Assembly: GCF_030270585.1 (NCBI RefSeq)
Contig: NZ_BSYI01000021.1
Coordinates: forward strand, 1 to 64,000
Direction: 5' to 3'
Length of the DNA stretch: 64,000 bases
Source: Paralimibaculum aggregatum
GTDB lineage: Bacteria; Pseudomonadota; Alphaproteobacteria; Rhodobacterales; Rhodobacteraceae
Part shown: one piece after another, positions 45,290 to 55,141 of the stretch
How positions within the stretch are numbered: the first letter of the stretch is position 1
Layout: each line of letters opens with the position of its first letter
Notes under the pieces: generated by a model
The model's input: the letters and a program-made list of their open reading frames with translations, nothing else
Databases searched by the model: none
What the model was told of the DNA's origin: nothing
Translations under genes and position numbers: made by a program

Positions 45290-47764
45290 TCAGCCCTTTT
45301 CGGGCGTGATTTCCATGATGCCGACCGCGCCCGACTGCGCATCCTCGTCATCCATCGACATCGGCACCACGTCGCCCCGCGCCCAGAGCTCGGACATGTG
45401 GTCGTACCAGCGCGAGAACGGGTGCCCGCTCTGCCCGGTCGACAGCACCCAGACCGACCGGTCGAGATCGGCGAAGTCGTAGACCACGCGCACCCCCGCC
45501 GCATGGATGTTCTCGAACGGCCGCGGGCCGCGCCCGGCGCTGAGCCCGCGCATCAGGGTGTGGCTGCCGCCGGAGGTTTCCTGCTCGATGTTCACCATCA
45601 GCCCGAGCCAGTCGGAGAAGCCGAGCGGCATGTGACGGTGCACCGCGCGGTGCACCTCGCCCCAGCGCCAGCCGGCGATGTTGCGCCCATGCGTGCGGGC
45701 GAGATCGGCGAGCGCGTCGTCGAGCGCCGCGGCGGCGATCTCGCGGCAGGTCTCGGGCTCCGGCGTCTTGTCCACGTCGCACCAGATCGCGGCGCCCTCG
45801 ATGTTGCGGAACACCCGCTCGACGAAGAGCGGCCGCGGCCCGGCCACCTCGCGGAACAGCCCGCCGAGCTCGTCCGCCGCCAGCCGGTGCGTGAGCCGGC
45901 GCATCCATTCCGAGAAGATCAGCGGCTCGGGGCTGTGCTGGTCCATCTCGCCGTTCCACTCCGCCAGCAGCGCCAGCGCCTCGCCGCGCAGCCCCTCCTG
46001 CGTCGAGACCGGCTCGCGCCACCAGAGATCGCGGGCGATCAGCGGCAGCACCGAGCGCGCCATCTCCGAGACCGCATCGGCCTGCAGCGCCACGAAGCTG
46101 TCGCGCGAATGGAAGCGCCGGCCGGAGAGCTCCTTGCGGATGCGCCGGATGCGGTAGGGCGCCGCCCAGTCATGGCCGAGATGGCGCGGATAGGCGGCAT
46201 CGGTGATGCGGTTGTTGGCGGCGGCGATGGCGCCCTCCTCGGGCGCGCGCACCACCGGGATCTCCTCGGGCGGCAGGAAGCCCTGCCAGTCATGCACCGA
46301 TTTCCAGCCGGGCGAGGGCAGCCGGCCGCGCACCGGGTTGTCGGGCTGGCGCAGCGGCACGCGCCCGGCCACCACCATCGCCACCTCGGAGGCATCGGCC
46401 AGCGTGACCACCTGCGCCGGCGCCGCGACCATCGGCGCGATCGCCAGCCCCTGCGCCACGCTGTCGGCCTCGAGCAGGCGGATCAGCGCGGAGAGGCCGG
46501 TGTCCTCGTCGGTCAGCGCGGTCCAGGCCAGCGCTGCCACATGCCCCTCGGGGGTCACCGCCTCGGCGCCGAACATCTCGCCCGCCAGCACCGGCCCGTG
46601 GCGGGTGCGGCGCACGGTCTCGACCAGCGGCGCCGAGCCGTCGATCTCGATGCGGATCTGCCGGGTCTCGAAATCGCGCCAGCCCTCGGGGGTCAGGTAG
46701 CTCTCCGGATCGGCCGGGTTCAGCTTCTCGATGAACAGGTCCTGGTCGTCGACATTGGCGGTGGTGAGCCCCCAGCCGAGGCGCCCGTTGTGCCCGATCA
46801 GGATCGCCGGCACGCCGGGCAGCGTCGCGCCGATGCCGGCCAGATCGCCGCCGCGCAGATCGGCGAGATACCAGACGCCGGGCGCCGAGAGCCAGAGATG
46901 CGGATCGTTCGCCAGCAGCGGCGCGCGCGAGGAGGACCGCGAGGCATCCACCGCCCAGGCATTCGAGGCGCCGCCCTTGCCCGGCGCCGGCGGGCCGAGG
47001 GCGGCAAGCAGCGGGCCGGGCTCGGGCGGCGGCGGGGCGAGGCGCGTGTCGGCGTGGCGGAGCTCCGGAAACAGCGTGGAGTAGCGCGGCACCACGGTCT
47101 CGGCGGGGCCGGGATAGTCCGGCAGGATATCGGCGACCCGCGCCGCCGGCAGCGCGAGCTGGAAGCGCGCGCGGCGGACCTCGGAGCGGGCGCCGTCGGA
47201 GAGCCGCAGCGCCATCATCTTCAGGATGCCGAGGCTGTCGGCCGGGGTCCAGGGCGCGAAGCCCTTGCCGAAGAGGAAGAACTCCGGCGCGCCGCGGCCG
47301 AGCGAGCGGGCGTCGATATGGCGGATCCAGGCGTTGACGCCGGCGGCATAGGCCTCGAGCGCGGCCTGCGCCTCCGGGGTCTGATGCGCCACGGCGCGTT
47401 TCGCATGGCCGTAGAGGTCGAGGGTCTTGGCCAGCCGGTCGAGCGCCACGGTGCGCCGGCCGAACAGCGCCGAGAGCCGGCCCTGCACCGCGCGGCGGTT
47501 GACCTCCATCTGCCAGAGCCGGTCCTGCGCATGGACGAGGCCGAGCGCATACCAGGCATCGGCCGGGCTCCCGGCGCGGATATGCGGGATCGCGTTGGCA
47601 TCGCGGATCACCCGCGCCGGCGCGCCGAGGCCGGCGGCCTGCACATGCGCGTCATAGTCCGGCAGCGAGCCGGCCACCAGCACCCAGGCGAGGCCGAGGG
47701 CCGCCGCCGCGAGCCCGGCCACGGCCAGCACGCCGCGCAGCATCCAGCGCAAGATCCGGTTCAT
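45290..47764 (-). CDS. penicillin acylase family N-terminal-nucleophile hydrolase
   Basis: 824 residues with an N-terminal hydrophobic segment (about 10-33) acting as membrane anchor or signal. The alpha part has NAIPHIRAGSPADAWYALGL and HAQDRLWQMEVNRRAVQGR. Autocleavage should occur before Ser267 in KGGASNAW, which becomes the nucleophile of the beta subunit. LLANDPHLWLSAP and GLTTANVDDQDLF follow. Members cleave amides such as beta-lactam side chains or acyl-homoserine lactones; the natural substrate here is unknown. ATG at 47764. Divergent from the dehydrogenase gene. Confidence 0.9.
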   Translation of the reverse strand: MNRILRWMLRGVLAVAGLAAAALGLAWVLVAGSLPDYDAHVQAAGLGAPARVIRDANAIPHIRAGSPADAWYALGLVHAQDRLWQMEVNRRAVQGRLSALFGRRTVALDRLAKTLDLYGHAKRAVAHQTPEAQAALEAYAAGVNAWIRHIDARSLGRGAPEFFLFGKGFAPWTPADSLGILKMMALRLSDGARSEVRRARFQLALPAARVADILPDYPGPAETVVPRYSTLFPELRHADTRLAPPPPEPGPLLAALGPPAPGKGGASNAWAVDASRSSSRAPLLANDPHLWLSAPGVWYLADLRGGDLAGIGATLPGVPAILIGHNGRLGWGLTTANVDDQDLFIEKLNPADPESYLTPEGWRDFETRQIRIEIDGSAPLVETVRRTRHGPVLAGEMFGAEAVTPEGHVAALAWTALTDEDTGLSALIRLLEADSVAQGLAIAPMVAAPAQVVTLADASEVAMVVAGRVPLRQPDNPVRGRLPSPGWKSVHDWQGFLPPEEIPVVRAPEEGAIAAANNRITDAAYPRHLGHDWAAPYRIRRIRKELSGRRFHSRDSFVALQADAVSEMARSVLPLIARDLWWREPVSTQEGLRGEALALLAEWNGEMDQHSPEPLIFSEWMRRLTHRLAADELGGLFREVAGPRPLFVERVFRNIEGAAIWCDVDKTPEPETCREIAAAALDDALADLARTHGRNIAGWRWGEVHRAVHRHMPLGFSDWLGLMVNIEQETSGGSHTLMRGLSAGRGPRPFENIHAAGVRVVYDFADLDRSVWVLSTGQSGHPFSRWYDHMSELWARGDVVPMSMDDEDAQSGAVGIMEITPEKG

Positions 47765-47944
47765 CGCGCCTCGTCATCCTCCGCCAGACAGGGCATCGCC
47801 GCCAGGGGGCGCGGCCATGCCGGGGCCGCCTCCGGCGCCCCTGCCCCGTTAATCAGAGGACCGGCACGCGTGCAACCGGCAGCGGTGCGCGCGGGCCCGG
47901 GGGCGGGCGGGCGTGGAGGGGCGCACCGGCGGGCGGATGATCCG

Positions 47945-47972
47945 TTGACCCCTGCCCCCCATCGGCTAACAC
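47945..47972 (+). promoter_or_regulatory. candidate promoter of the hydroxyacid dehydrogenase gene
   Basis: TTGACC, 16-bp spacer, TAACAC, ending 25 bp before the ATG, with AAAGGAGG between. Good -35, fair -10. Confidence 0.45.
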
Positions 47973-47997
47973 TGCCCCGCCAGCAAAGGAGGGACAC

Positions 47998-48864
47998 ATG
48001 GCGAAGGTGAGTTTTCTCGGGCTCGGGGTGATGGGCTATCCGATGGCGGGGCACCTCGCCGCCGCGGGCCATGACGTGACCGTCTACAACCGCACCGCCG
48101 CCAAGGCGGAGAAATGGGCCGCCCAGCATGGCGGCAAGGCCGCGCCGACGCCGAAGGCCGCCGCCGAGGGCCAGGATTTTGTGATGTGCTGCGTCGGCAA
48201 TGACGACGACCTGCGCGCCGTCGTGCTGGGCGATGACGGCGCCTTCGCCGGCATGGCCTCGGGCACCGTCTTCGTCGACCACACCACCGCCAGCGCGCAG
48301 GTGGCGCGCGAGCTGCAGGCCGCGGGCAAGGCGGCCGGCATCGGCTTCGTCGACGCGCCGGTCTCCGGCGGCCAGGCCGGGGCGGAGAACGGCCAGCTCG
48401 GCATCATGTGCGGCGGCGAGCAGGCGGATTACGACCGCGCCGAGCCGGTCATGCAGGTCTATGCCAAGGCCTGCCGGCTGCTCGGCGGCCCGGGCGCGGG
48501 CCAGCTGACCAAGATGGTCAACCAGATCTGCATCGCCGGGCTCGTGCAGGGGCTCTCGGAGGGCGTGGATTTCGCGCAGAAGGCCGGGCTCGACGCCGAG
48601 GCGGTGTTCGACGTGATCACCAAGGGCGCCGCCGGCTCCTGGCAGATGGAGAACCGGCACAAGACCATGCTGGCCGACGAGTTCGAGTTCGGCTTCGCGG
48701 TGGATTGGATGCGCAAGGATCTCGGCATCTGCCTCGACGAGGCCAAGCGCAACGGCGCGCGGCTGCCGGTCACCGCTCTGGTTGACCAGTTCTATGGAGA
48801 AGTGCAGGACATGGGCGGCGGGCGCTGGGACACCTCCTCGCTGCTCCGCCGACTGAAGCGCTGA
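47998..48864 (+). CDS. 3-hydroxyisobutyrate-dehydrogenase-like NAD(P)-dependent oxidoreductase
   Basis: 288 residues of the beta-hydroxyacid dehydrogenase family. The Rossmann entry is SFLGLGVMGYPMAGHL. The substrate-binding DAPVSGGQAGAENGQLGIM and LTKMVNQICIAGLVQGLSEG include the family's catalytic lysine region (usually K in GxxxKxxxN; here GQLTKMVNQ). KDLGICLDEAK is the C-terminal signature. It oxidises a short hydroxyacid or reduces a semialdehyde; substrate open. ATG at 47998 with AAAGGAGG. Confidence 0.92.
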   Translation: MAKVSFLGLGVMGYPMAGHLAAAGHDVTVYNRTAAKAEKWAAQHGGKAAPTPKAAAEGQDFVMCCVGNDDDLRAVVLGDDGAFAGMASGTVFVDHTTASAQVARELQAAGKAAGIGFVDAPVSGGQAGAENGQLGIMCGGEQADYDRAEPVMQVYAKACRLLGGPGAGQLTKMVNQICIAGLVQGLSEGVDFAQKAGLDAEAVFDVITKGAAGSWQMENRHKTMLADEFEFGFAVDWMRKDLGICLDEAKRNGARLPVTALVDQFYGEVQDMGGGRWDTSSLLRRLKR

Positions 48865-48910
48865 GGCGCCGCGGGGCCCGGGGGCGGCATGCCCGCCCCC
48901 TGCCCTTGCA

Positions 48911-49843
48911 TCAGTCGTTGACGATCAGCACCACATCGGCGAGCACCGCGCCGTCGGCCAGGCTCACATAGCGCAGCCGGTAGCGGCCCTCGCGCCGGGG
49001 CCCCGGCAGTACCACCGTGTCGCGCGCGCCGGCCGAGCCCGCGAGGTTCTCCTCGTGCACCACCTCGCCGCTCGCCTCGGAGGTGATGACCAGCGCATGG
49101 CCCTCGCCGCCCGGGCCGAAGCGGTCGATCCTGACCGGCTCGCCGGGCGCGATCACCGAGGGCGCGCGGAACCAGGCCTTGCCGGCATCGACGGTGAAAT
49201 GCCGGCTCGCCAGCACCGTGCCGTTCTGCCCGTGCAGCACCTGCAGCAGGTAGCGCCCCGAGAGATCGGGGGCCCGGATCGCGAGGCGCCCGCCGCCGAC
49301 CTCGTCGCGGGTGACCAGCCGCTCCCAGACCAGCCCGCCGGCCTCGTTCTCCACCACCAGCAGCACGTCGCGCGCGCCGCCGATGCTGAGGCGGATGTCG
49401 AAGGCCGCCGTCGGATGCACCTCCGAGGGGGTCCAGAGTCCGACCGGCGCGGCCACCACCTCGAGATCGGCGCGCTCGCGCATCCGCCCGTTCTGGTGCA
49501 GCTCGAGCCAGTAGGAGCCGGAGCGCGCCGGTGCGGTGAACTCGATCCGCCCCGCCCCCGGCTCGACGCCGCCGAGCGGCACAGCGGGGCCGGTCGGCAC
49601 CTCGCCGCCATCCGGCCCGGTGATCGGGCGGGCGAGAAGCTCCGCCCCTGCCCCGGCCGGCGGCACGATCTCCAGCGGCACCGCCTGGCCCGGATCGACC
49701 GAGGGCGGCAGCCGCAGCTCGGCGGCGGCCGGCAGGGCGAGCGCCGCAGCGGCGCTCAAGCCGAGCAGCGCCGCGCCGGCAATCCGCCGCTGCGGGCGGG
49801 CCGGGCCACGGTCCCGCGGGGCGGACCAATCACGAGAAGACAT
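48911..49843 (-). CDS. unknown periplasmic protein with beta-domain repeats
   Basis: 310 residues. A signal peptide follows a basic start (MSSRDWSAPRDRGPARPQRR, hydrophobic about 21-40, likely cut after ALPAAA). The mature part has several similar beta-rich segments (GSYWLELHQNG, GRYLLQVLHGQNG, GRYRLRYVSLADG), suggesting three or four immunoglobulin-like or PPC-like domains. No catalytic motif. Family unknown to me. ATG at 49843 follows AAGGGAG. No clear partner nearby. Confidence 0.75.
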   Translation of the reverse strand: MSSRDWSAPRDRGPARPQRRIAGAALLGLSAAAALALPAAAELRLPPSVDPGQAVPLEIVPPAGAGAELLARPITGPDGGEVPTGPAVPLGGVEPGAGRIEFTAPARSGSYWLELHQNGRMRERADLEVVAAPVGLWTPSEVHPTAAFDIRLSIGGARDVLLVVENEAGGLVWERLVTRDEVGGGRLAIRAPDLSGRYLLQVLHGQNGTVLASRHFTVDAGKAWFRAPSVIAPGEPVRIDRFGPGGEGHALVITSEASGEVVHEENLAGSAGARDTVVLPGPRREGRYRLRYVSLADGAVLADVVLIVND

Positions 49844-49928
49844 CGGGTTTCTCCCTTCGAGCACGGGTCGTGAACCATCCGGGGCACGCCGCGGCGCGCC
49901 CCGGTCCCGGCCCTGCGACCCGTGCTGG

Positions 49929-50549
49929 TCAGGGCATCGGGATGTCCGACACATATTTGGGCACGTGATAGCCCTTTTGAACCGCCTCGCGGGCGGCGAT
50001 GCGCTCATACCATGCCTTGACGTTGGGGAATTCGCCAAGATCGACCTGCTGCCACTCGAAGCGGCTGATCCAGGGCCAGGTGGCCATGTCGGCGATGGAA
50101 TAGGCGCCGCAGATGAAGTCCCGCCCGTCGAGCCGGCGGTCGAGCACGCCATAGAGGCGCTTCGCCTCCTTGCCGTAGCGCTCCTCGGCATAGGGCGCCT
50201 TGCCGGGGTTGAACTTGAGGAAGTGATGCGCCTGGCCGAGGAACGGCCCGATGCCGCCCATCTGCCACATCAGCCATTCGATGGTCTCCCAGCGATCCGG
50301 GCCCATGAACTGCCCGTGCTTCTCGGCGAGATAGAGCAGGATCGCGCCGGATTCCATCAGGCTCCGCCCGGTGTCGCGCTCGACGATGGCCGGGATCTTG
50401 TTGTTGGGGCTGATCTTCAGGAAATCCGGGGCGAACTGATCGTCCTTCATGATGTCGATCGCATGCGCCTCGTATGGCACGCCGAGCTCCTCGAGCATGA
50501 TCGAGACCTTGCGCCCGTTGGGCGTCGTCCAGGTGTAGAGATCGTACAT
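49929..50549 (-). CDS. glutathione S-transferase, Nu class (YfcG/YghU-like)
   Basis: 206 residues. The thioredoxin-like N-domain (1-80) has WTTPNGRKVSIMLEELGVPY and NKIPAIVERDTGRSLMESGAI, the glutathione-binding PAI and ES pairs. The helical C-domain includes YSIADMATWPWI. TTPNGRK is typical of Nu-class proteins that reduce disulfides with GSH rather than conjugate substrates. ATG at 50549. Confidence 0.93.
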   Translation of the reverse strand: MYDLYTWTTPNGRKVSIMLEELGVPYEAHAIDIMKDDQFAPDFLKISPNNKIPAIVERDTGRSLMESGAILLYLAEKHGQFMGPDRWETIEWLMWQMGGIGPFLGQAHHFLKFNPGKAPYAEERYGKEAKRLYGVLDRRLDGRDFICGAYSIADMATWPWISRFEWQQVDLGEFPNVKAWYERIAAREAVQKGYHVPKYVSDIPMP

Positions 50550-50625
50550 GGGGCGGGCTCCCTTGGCTTGAGACCGCGCCATCCTCGCGTTCGGTGACGC
50601 GATTGCAACCCTCGAAACCGCGAGG

Positions 50626-51375
50626 TCAGACGTGCTGGCCGCCGTTGATCTCGATCTCCACGCCCGAGACATAGGAGCTCTCGGCGGTGCAGAGATAGTA
50701 GATGGTGCGCGCCACCTCCTCGGGCCGGCCGAGGCGGCGCATCGGGATCTGCTCCACCAGCTTCTCGGTGCCGGGGGAGAGGATCGCGGTCTCGATCTCG
50801 CCCGGCGCGATGGCATTGACGCGCACGCCGAGCGGCCCGAAATCATGCGCCATCTCCCGGGTCAGCGCCGCCAGCGCGGCCTTGGAGGTGGCATAGGCGG
50901 CGCCCGCGAAGGGATGCACCCGGGCGCCGGCGATCGAGGTGACGTTGACCACCGCGCCCTTCGCCGCCATCAGCTCGGCCCTGAGCCCGCGCGCCAGCAC
51001 GACGCTGGCGAAGAAGTTCACATGGAACACCTTGCCCCAGGTGCGCAGATCGGTGGTCAGCGTGTCGAGCCGCTCGCCCTCCGGCCCCTTCGGCGAGATC
51101 CCGGCATTGTTGACCAGCGCCTCGAGGCGGCCGCCGGAGCCCGCGGCGAGCCGGCCGCGGATGTCCTCCACCGCGGCGATGGTGCTGTTCGGGTCGGAGA
51201 GATCGACCTGGACATGGTCCTCCTCCCCCGCCTCCCAGGGGCAGTCCTCCGGGAAGGGGTGGCGCGAGCAGGTGATCACCCGCCAGCCGGCCGAGGCGAA
51301 GCGCTTGACGGTGGCATGGCCGATGCCGCGGCTGGCACCGGTGAGCAGCAGCGTGCGGCGGGGGCTCTCGGCCAT
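50626..51375 (-). CDS. SDR-family oxidoreductase
   Basis: 249 residues. The cofactor loop is LLTGASRGIGHATV, then NNAGIS, catalytic Ser in VNVTSIAGA, the YxxxK pair in AAYATSKAALAAL, and a C-terminal VSGVEIEINGGQHV. The motif TGxxxGIG is complete. Arg near the first loop and CSRHPFP after strand 2 suggest NADP(H). Substrate unknown. ATG at 51375 after AAGGGAGA. Confidence 0.92.
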   Translation of the reverse strand: MAESPRRTLLLTGASRGIGHATVKRFASAGWRVITCSRHPFPEDCPWEAGEEDHVQVDLSDPNSTIAAVEDIRGRLAAGSGGRLEALVNNAGISPKGPEGERLDTLTTDLRTWGKVFHVNFFASVVLARGLRAELMAAKGAVVNVTSIAGARVHPFAGAAYATSKAALAALTREMAHDFGPLGVRVNAIAPGEIETAILSPGTEKLVEQIPMRRLGRPEEVARTIYYLCTAESSYVSGVEIEINGGQHV

Positions 51376-51518
51376 GGCGGTCTTCTCCCTTGGGGCCGGG
51401 GCGGCCCGGGCCCGGCCAGTATCCGCCGCCGGCGCCTCCCCGCAAGTCCTATCCGGGCGCCGGGGCCCCATGCTAGCCTCGCCGCGGGCGACACGGGGAA
51501 CCACGGGACGGGGAACAG

Positions 51519-52802
51519 ATGCTCGACGACCAGTACGGCAACCGGCTCTCGACAGGCTCGGCCGAGGCGCGCGACGCCTATGCGGCGGGGCTCGACCGTT
51601 TCCTCGCGGCGCTGCCCGGGGCGGATGCCGATCTCGACCGCGCCGTCGCCGCCGATCCGGGGCTGGCGCATGGCCATCTCGCGCGGGCGCGGCTGGCCCA
51701 GATGACCGGGCGGGCCGCGGTGCTCCGCGAGAGCCTCGACGCCCTCGCCGCGCTCGACCGGCGCAGCCTCACCGAGGGCGAACGGGGCGCCATCGACGCG
51801 CTCCTGCCGGTGCTCGCGGGCAAGGGCGCGGCGGCGATCCCCGGCATCCGCGCGCATCTCGCGAACCATCCGCGGGACGCCCTGGTCGCGCAGAGCTGCA
51901 TGAGCGTCTTCGGCCTCATCGGCTTCTCCGGGCAGCCCGGGCGCGAGGCCGAGCAGCTCGCCTATACCAGCTGGCTGGCGCCGCATTACGGCGACGACTG
52001 GTGGTTCCTCTCGATGCATGCCTTCGCGCAGATGGAGTGCGGCCAGCTCGCCCCCGCCGCCGAGACCATCGCCCGCTCCGTCGCGCAGCGCCCCGACAGC
52101 GCCAACGGCGCGCATGTGAAGGCGCATCTGCACTACGAGACCGGCGAGACGGCGGCGGGCCTCGCCTATCTCGATGCCTGGCGGGCGGATTACGACCGCT
52201 CCGGCCAGCTGCATTGCCATGTCTCCTGGCATGTCGCGCTCTGGGCGCTGGAAACCGGCGATGCCGGGCGGATGTGGGCGGTGCTCGATGCCGATATCCG
52301 CCCCGCCGCGGCCTGGGGCCCGGCGATCAACGTGCTGACCGACACCGCGGCGCTGCTGGCGCGGGCGGAGATGGCCGGCGTCGCGGTGCCGCGGGAGCGC
52401 TGGGCCGAGGTGAGCGCCTATGCGCAGGAGAAGTTTCCCAGGCCCGGCATCGCCTTCGCCGATGCCCATGCCGCGCTCGCCCATGCGATGGCGGGCGACG
52501 GCGCGGCGCTCGCGCGGATCGTCGCGGAGGCCAGCGGCCCGGCCGGCGCGATGGTGCGGGCGCTGGCCGAGGGGTTCGGCGCGCTCGCGGCCGGGCGCTG
52601 GGCCGAGGCGGCGGCGCATCTCGCCGAGGCGATGGTCGATCATGCCCGGATCGGCGGCAGCCGGGCGCAGCGCGACCTGATCGAGCATGCCATGGTCGCG
52701 GCCCTGCTGCGCGACGGGCGGGCGGGCGAGGCGCGCCGCCTGCTCGCCATGCGCCGTCCGGTCACGCTGCAGCGCTGTCTGGTGGCGGGGCTGGAGGCCT
52801 AG
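51519..52802 (+). CDS. TTC38-like tetratricopeptide protein
   Basis: 427 residues of the TTC38 family. [39 protein letters not shown] and [20 protein letters not shown] are family-like; helical repeats continue to the end ([21 protein letters not shown]). TTC38 proteins are found in bacteria and animals; their molecular role is unknown, most likely scaffolding. ATG at 51519. The 3' end overlaps pdxH by 4 bp, tail to tail. Confidence 0.85.
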   Translation: MLDDQYGNRLSTGSAEARDAYAAGLDRFLAALPGADADLDRAVAADPGLAHGHLARARLAQMTGRAAVLRESLDALAALDRRSLTEGERGAIDALLPVLAGKGAAAIPGIRAHLANHPRDALVAQSCMSVFGLIGFSGQPGREAEQLAYTSWLAPHYGDDWWFLSMHAFAQMECGQLAPAAETIARSVAQRPDSANGAHVKAHLHYETGETAAGLAYLDAWRADYDRSGQLHCHVSWHVALWALETGDAGRMWAVLDADIRPAAAWGPAINVLTDTAALLARAEMAGVAVPRERWAEVSAYAQEKFPRPGIAFADAHAALAHAMAGDGAALARIVAEASGPAGAMVRALAEGFGALAAGRWAEAAAHLAEAMVDHARIGGSRAQRDLIEHAMVAALLRDGRAGEARRLLAMRRPVTLQRCLVAGLEA

Positions 52803-53458
52803 GGGTTGAGCCGCTGCACCGCCCAGGCCAGCGCGCCGGGCGCCTCCCGCCTCCAGCGGAAACGGTTGTGCAGGCGGAACTCCCCGTCGGCCCAGAACTC
52901 CATCTCGACGGGCCGGATCCGGAAGCCCCCCCAGTGCGGCGGCCGCGGCGGGTTGATCGGGTAGCGCGCGGCATAGCCCGCGACATCGGCCATCAGGCTC
53001 GCCCGCGACGACAGCGGGCGCGACTGCGCCGAGGCCCAGGCGCCGATCCGGCTCTTGTAGGCGCGCGAGGCGTAATAGGCATCGGCCTGCGCATCGCCGA
53101 CCCGCTCCACCGGCCCGCGCACCCGAACCTGCCGGCGCAGCGATTTCCAGTGCATCACCATGGCGGCCTGCGGGTTCTCCGCCAGCTCGCCGCCCTTGGC
53201 GCTCTCGAAATTGGTGTAGAAGACGAAGCCGCCTTCGGAGAGGCTCTCCTCCACCTCCTTCAGCAGCACCATGCGCACGTTCGGCAGCCCGCCGGCATCC
53301 GCGGTGGCCAGCGCCACGGCGGTAGGGTCGTTGGGCTCGGTCTTCTCCGCCTCGGCCATCCAGGCGCGGGCGAGCGCATAGGGATCGCTGCCCGCGAAGA
53401 TGCCGCTGCGCGTCTCGCTCTCGGTGATGCGGGCCGTGCCCCCGGTCGTCTCGCTCAT
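52799..53458 (-). CDS. pdxH: pyridoxamine 5'-phosphate oxidase
   Basis: 219 residues, FMN-dependent oxidase that makes pyridoxal phosphate from PNP or [25 protein letters not shown] binds [16 protein letters not shown] and [14 protein letters not shown] are family cores; the PLP-site tail is [12 protein letters not shown] and ends [11 protein letters not shown]...VQRLNP, the usual PdxH finish. Two desulfurases in the window need PLP. ATG at 53458 after AAGGGAGG. Confidence 0.96.
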   Translation of the reverse strand: MSETTGGTARITESETRSGIFAGSDPYALARAWMAEAEKTEPNDPTAVALATADAGGLPNVRMVLLKEVEESLSEGGFVFYTNFESAKGGELAENPQAAMVMHWKSLRRQVRVRGPVERVGDAQADAYYASRAYKSRIGAWASAQSRPLSSRASLMADVAGYAARYPINPPRPPHWGGFRIRPVEMEFWADGEFRLHNRFRWRREAPGALAWAVQRLNP

Positions 53459-53635
53459 CGCCGCCTCCCTTGCTGCGCCGGAGAGCCTAGAGCGTCGCGC
53501 CCGCGCTGCAATCCCCCGCGGCGTCGCGGCGGGGCGATGCGCCTTCCCTTCGCGTCATCCGGGCGCTAGGCTCTGAGGGACGGACCCGCACCTGCGCAGC
53601 GATCCCGCACGGATCGGCGGCGAGGAGGACCCGGA

Positions 53636-54154
53636 ATGCCCGACGAACGCGAGCTCGCGGCGCAGATCGCGCTGCTGAAGGCCGCGGTGGCCAGTGGCAA
53701 CCGCCAGCTGCAGCCCGCGCTGTCCGCCCTGATCGCCGCGCAGGTCGCGATGAAGCACGCGAAACCGGCCGAAACCAGCAAGCAGACCGAGAGCAGCGGC
53801 GACCGCGCGCGGAAGGCCTTCGAGGCCTGGAACAAGGAGACCGAGGCACTGATCGCGGCGCGCAAGAGGCGGCGCGACACCATGCAGAAGGCGATGGACG
53901 ACGCCGCCAAGTTCGCCAAGGAGGCCAATGCCGCGCTGCGCCAGATCGGCGAGGCGGGCCGCCAGATCGGCAAGCTCGGCATGAAGCTCGAGGCGGCGAA
54001 GGCCAAGGGCGATGCGAGGAAGGAGGCGGCGCTGGCCAAGGCGATGGAGGCGCAGTCCAAGACGATGTCCACCGCCATGGCCACCGCCGCCCTGAAGCTC
54101 GGCAAGGCCGCGCGGCTCTACGACACCGTCATCGCCGGGCTGAAGAGCGGCTGA
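53636..54154 (+). CDS. unknown coiled-coil protein
   Basis: 172 residues, almost entirely helical, rich in Ala, Lys and Glu, with heptad-like spacing from about 55 to 165 (KEANAALRQIGEAGRQIGKL). No Cys, no Trp beyond one, no signal or membrane segment. It may be a structural or phasin-like protein, but I cannot place it. ATG at 53636. Confidence 0.6.
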   Translation: MPDERELAAQIALLKAAVASGNRQLQPALSALIAAQVAMKHAKPAETSKQTESSGDRARKAFEAWNKETEALIAARKRRRDTMQKAMDDAAKFAKEANAALRQIGEAGRQIGKLGMKLEAAKAKGDARKEAALAKAMEAQSKTMSTAMATAALKLGKAARLYDTVIAGLKSG

Positions 54155-54315
54155 CGGCGGGGCCCGGGCCGCGGCGCCGCGAGACGCCCGAACCCGCCGG
54201 CGAGCTGACCTTACGCAAACGTCGCTTCCGCCACGACAGGCATGAAGCGGGCCTTGAGCACACCACGGTTTTGCCTTAAAGCCCACGCTACCAGACGTAA
54301 CGGAGGAATGCGGTG

Positions 54316-55125
54316 ATGGCGGGGCTGATGGAGGGCAGGCGCGGCCTCGTCATGGGGGTCGCCAATGACAAGTCCATCGCCTGGGCGATCGCGGACGCGG
54401 CCCATGCGCAGGGCGCCGAGCTCGCCTTCACCTATCAGGGCGATGCGCTGAAGAAGCGCGTGATGCCGCTGGCCGAAAGCGTCGGCAGCGAGATCGTGCT
54501 GCCCTGCGACGTCACCGACGCGGCCTCGATGGACGCGGTCTTTGCCGAGATCGGCGCGCGCTGGGGCAAGCTGGACTTTCTCGTCCACGCCATCGCCTAT
54601 GCCGACAAGAGCGAGCTCAAGGGCCGCTACATCGACACCAGCCCGCAGAACTTCCACAACTCGCTGGCGATCTCCTGCTACTCCTTCACCGCGCTGGCGC
54701 AGCGTGCCGAGAAGCTGATGGACGCGGGCGGCAGCCTGCTCACCCTCACCTATTACGGCGCCGAGAAGGTGATGCCGCACTACAACGTGATGGGCGTGGC
54801 CAAGGCGGCGCTGGAGGCCAGCGTGCGCTACATGGCGGCCGATCTCGGCCCCCGCGGCATCCGGGTCAACGCGCTCTCGGCCGGGCCGATCAAGACGCTG
54901 GCGGCCTCCGGCATCGGCGATTTCCGCTACATCCTCAAATGGAACGAGCTGAACGCGCCGCTGCGCCGCAACGTGACCCGCGAGGATGTCGGCAAGTCCG
55001 GCCTCTATCTCCTCTCGGACCTCGCGAGCGGCGTGACCGGCGAGTGCCACCACGTCGATTGCGGCTATCACCTCGTCGGCATGAAGGCCGAGGACGCGCC
55101 CGACATCGCGCTCGACAAGAGCTGA
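54316..55125 (+). CDS. fabI: enoyl-[acyl-carrier-protein] reductase FabI
   Basis: 269 residues. The N-terminal GLVMGVANDKSIAWAIA is the diagnostic FabI cofactor loop. VHAIAYADKSELKGRYIDTS follows; the catalytic Tyr and Lys lie in YYGAEKVMPHYNVMGVAKAA. AGPIKTLAASGIGDF is the substrate loop. It reduces enoyl-ACP with NADH in fatty acid synthesis. GGAGG (54302-54306) suits ATG 54316; a GTG at 54313 is also possible. Confidence 0.96.
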   Translation: MAGLMEGRRGLVMGVANDKSIAWAIADAAHAQGAELAFTYQGDALKKRVMPLAESVGSEIVLPCDVTDAASMDAVFAEIGARWGKLDFLVHAIAYADKSELKGRYIDTSPQNFHNSLAISCYSFTALAQRAEKLMDAGGSLLTLTYYGAEKVMPHYNVMGVAKAALEASVRYMAADLGPRGIRVNALSAGPIKTLAASGIGDFRYILKWNELNAPLRRNVTREDVGKSGLYLLSDLASGVTGECHHVDCGYHLVGMKAEDAPDIALDKS

Positions 55126-55141
55126 GCGGCGGGCCGGGGAC

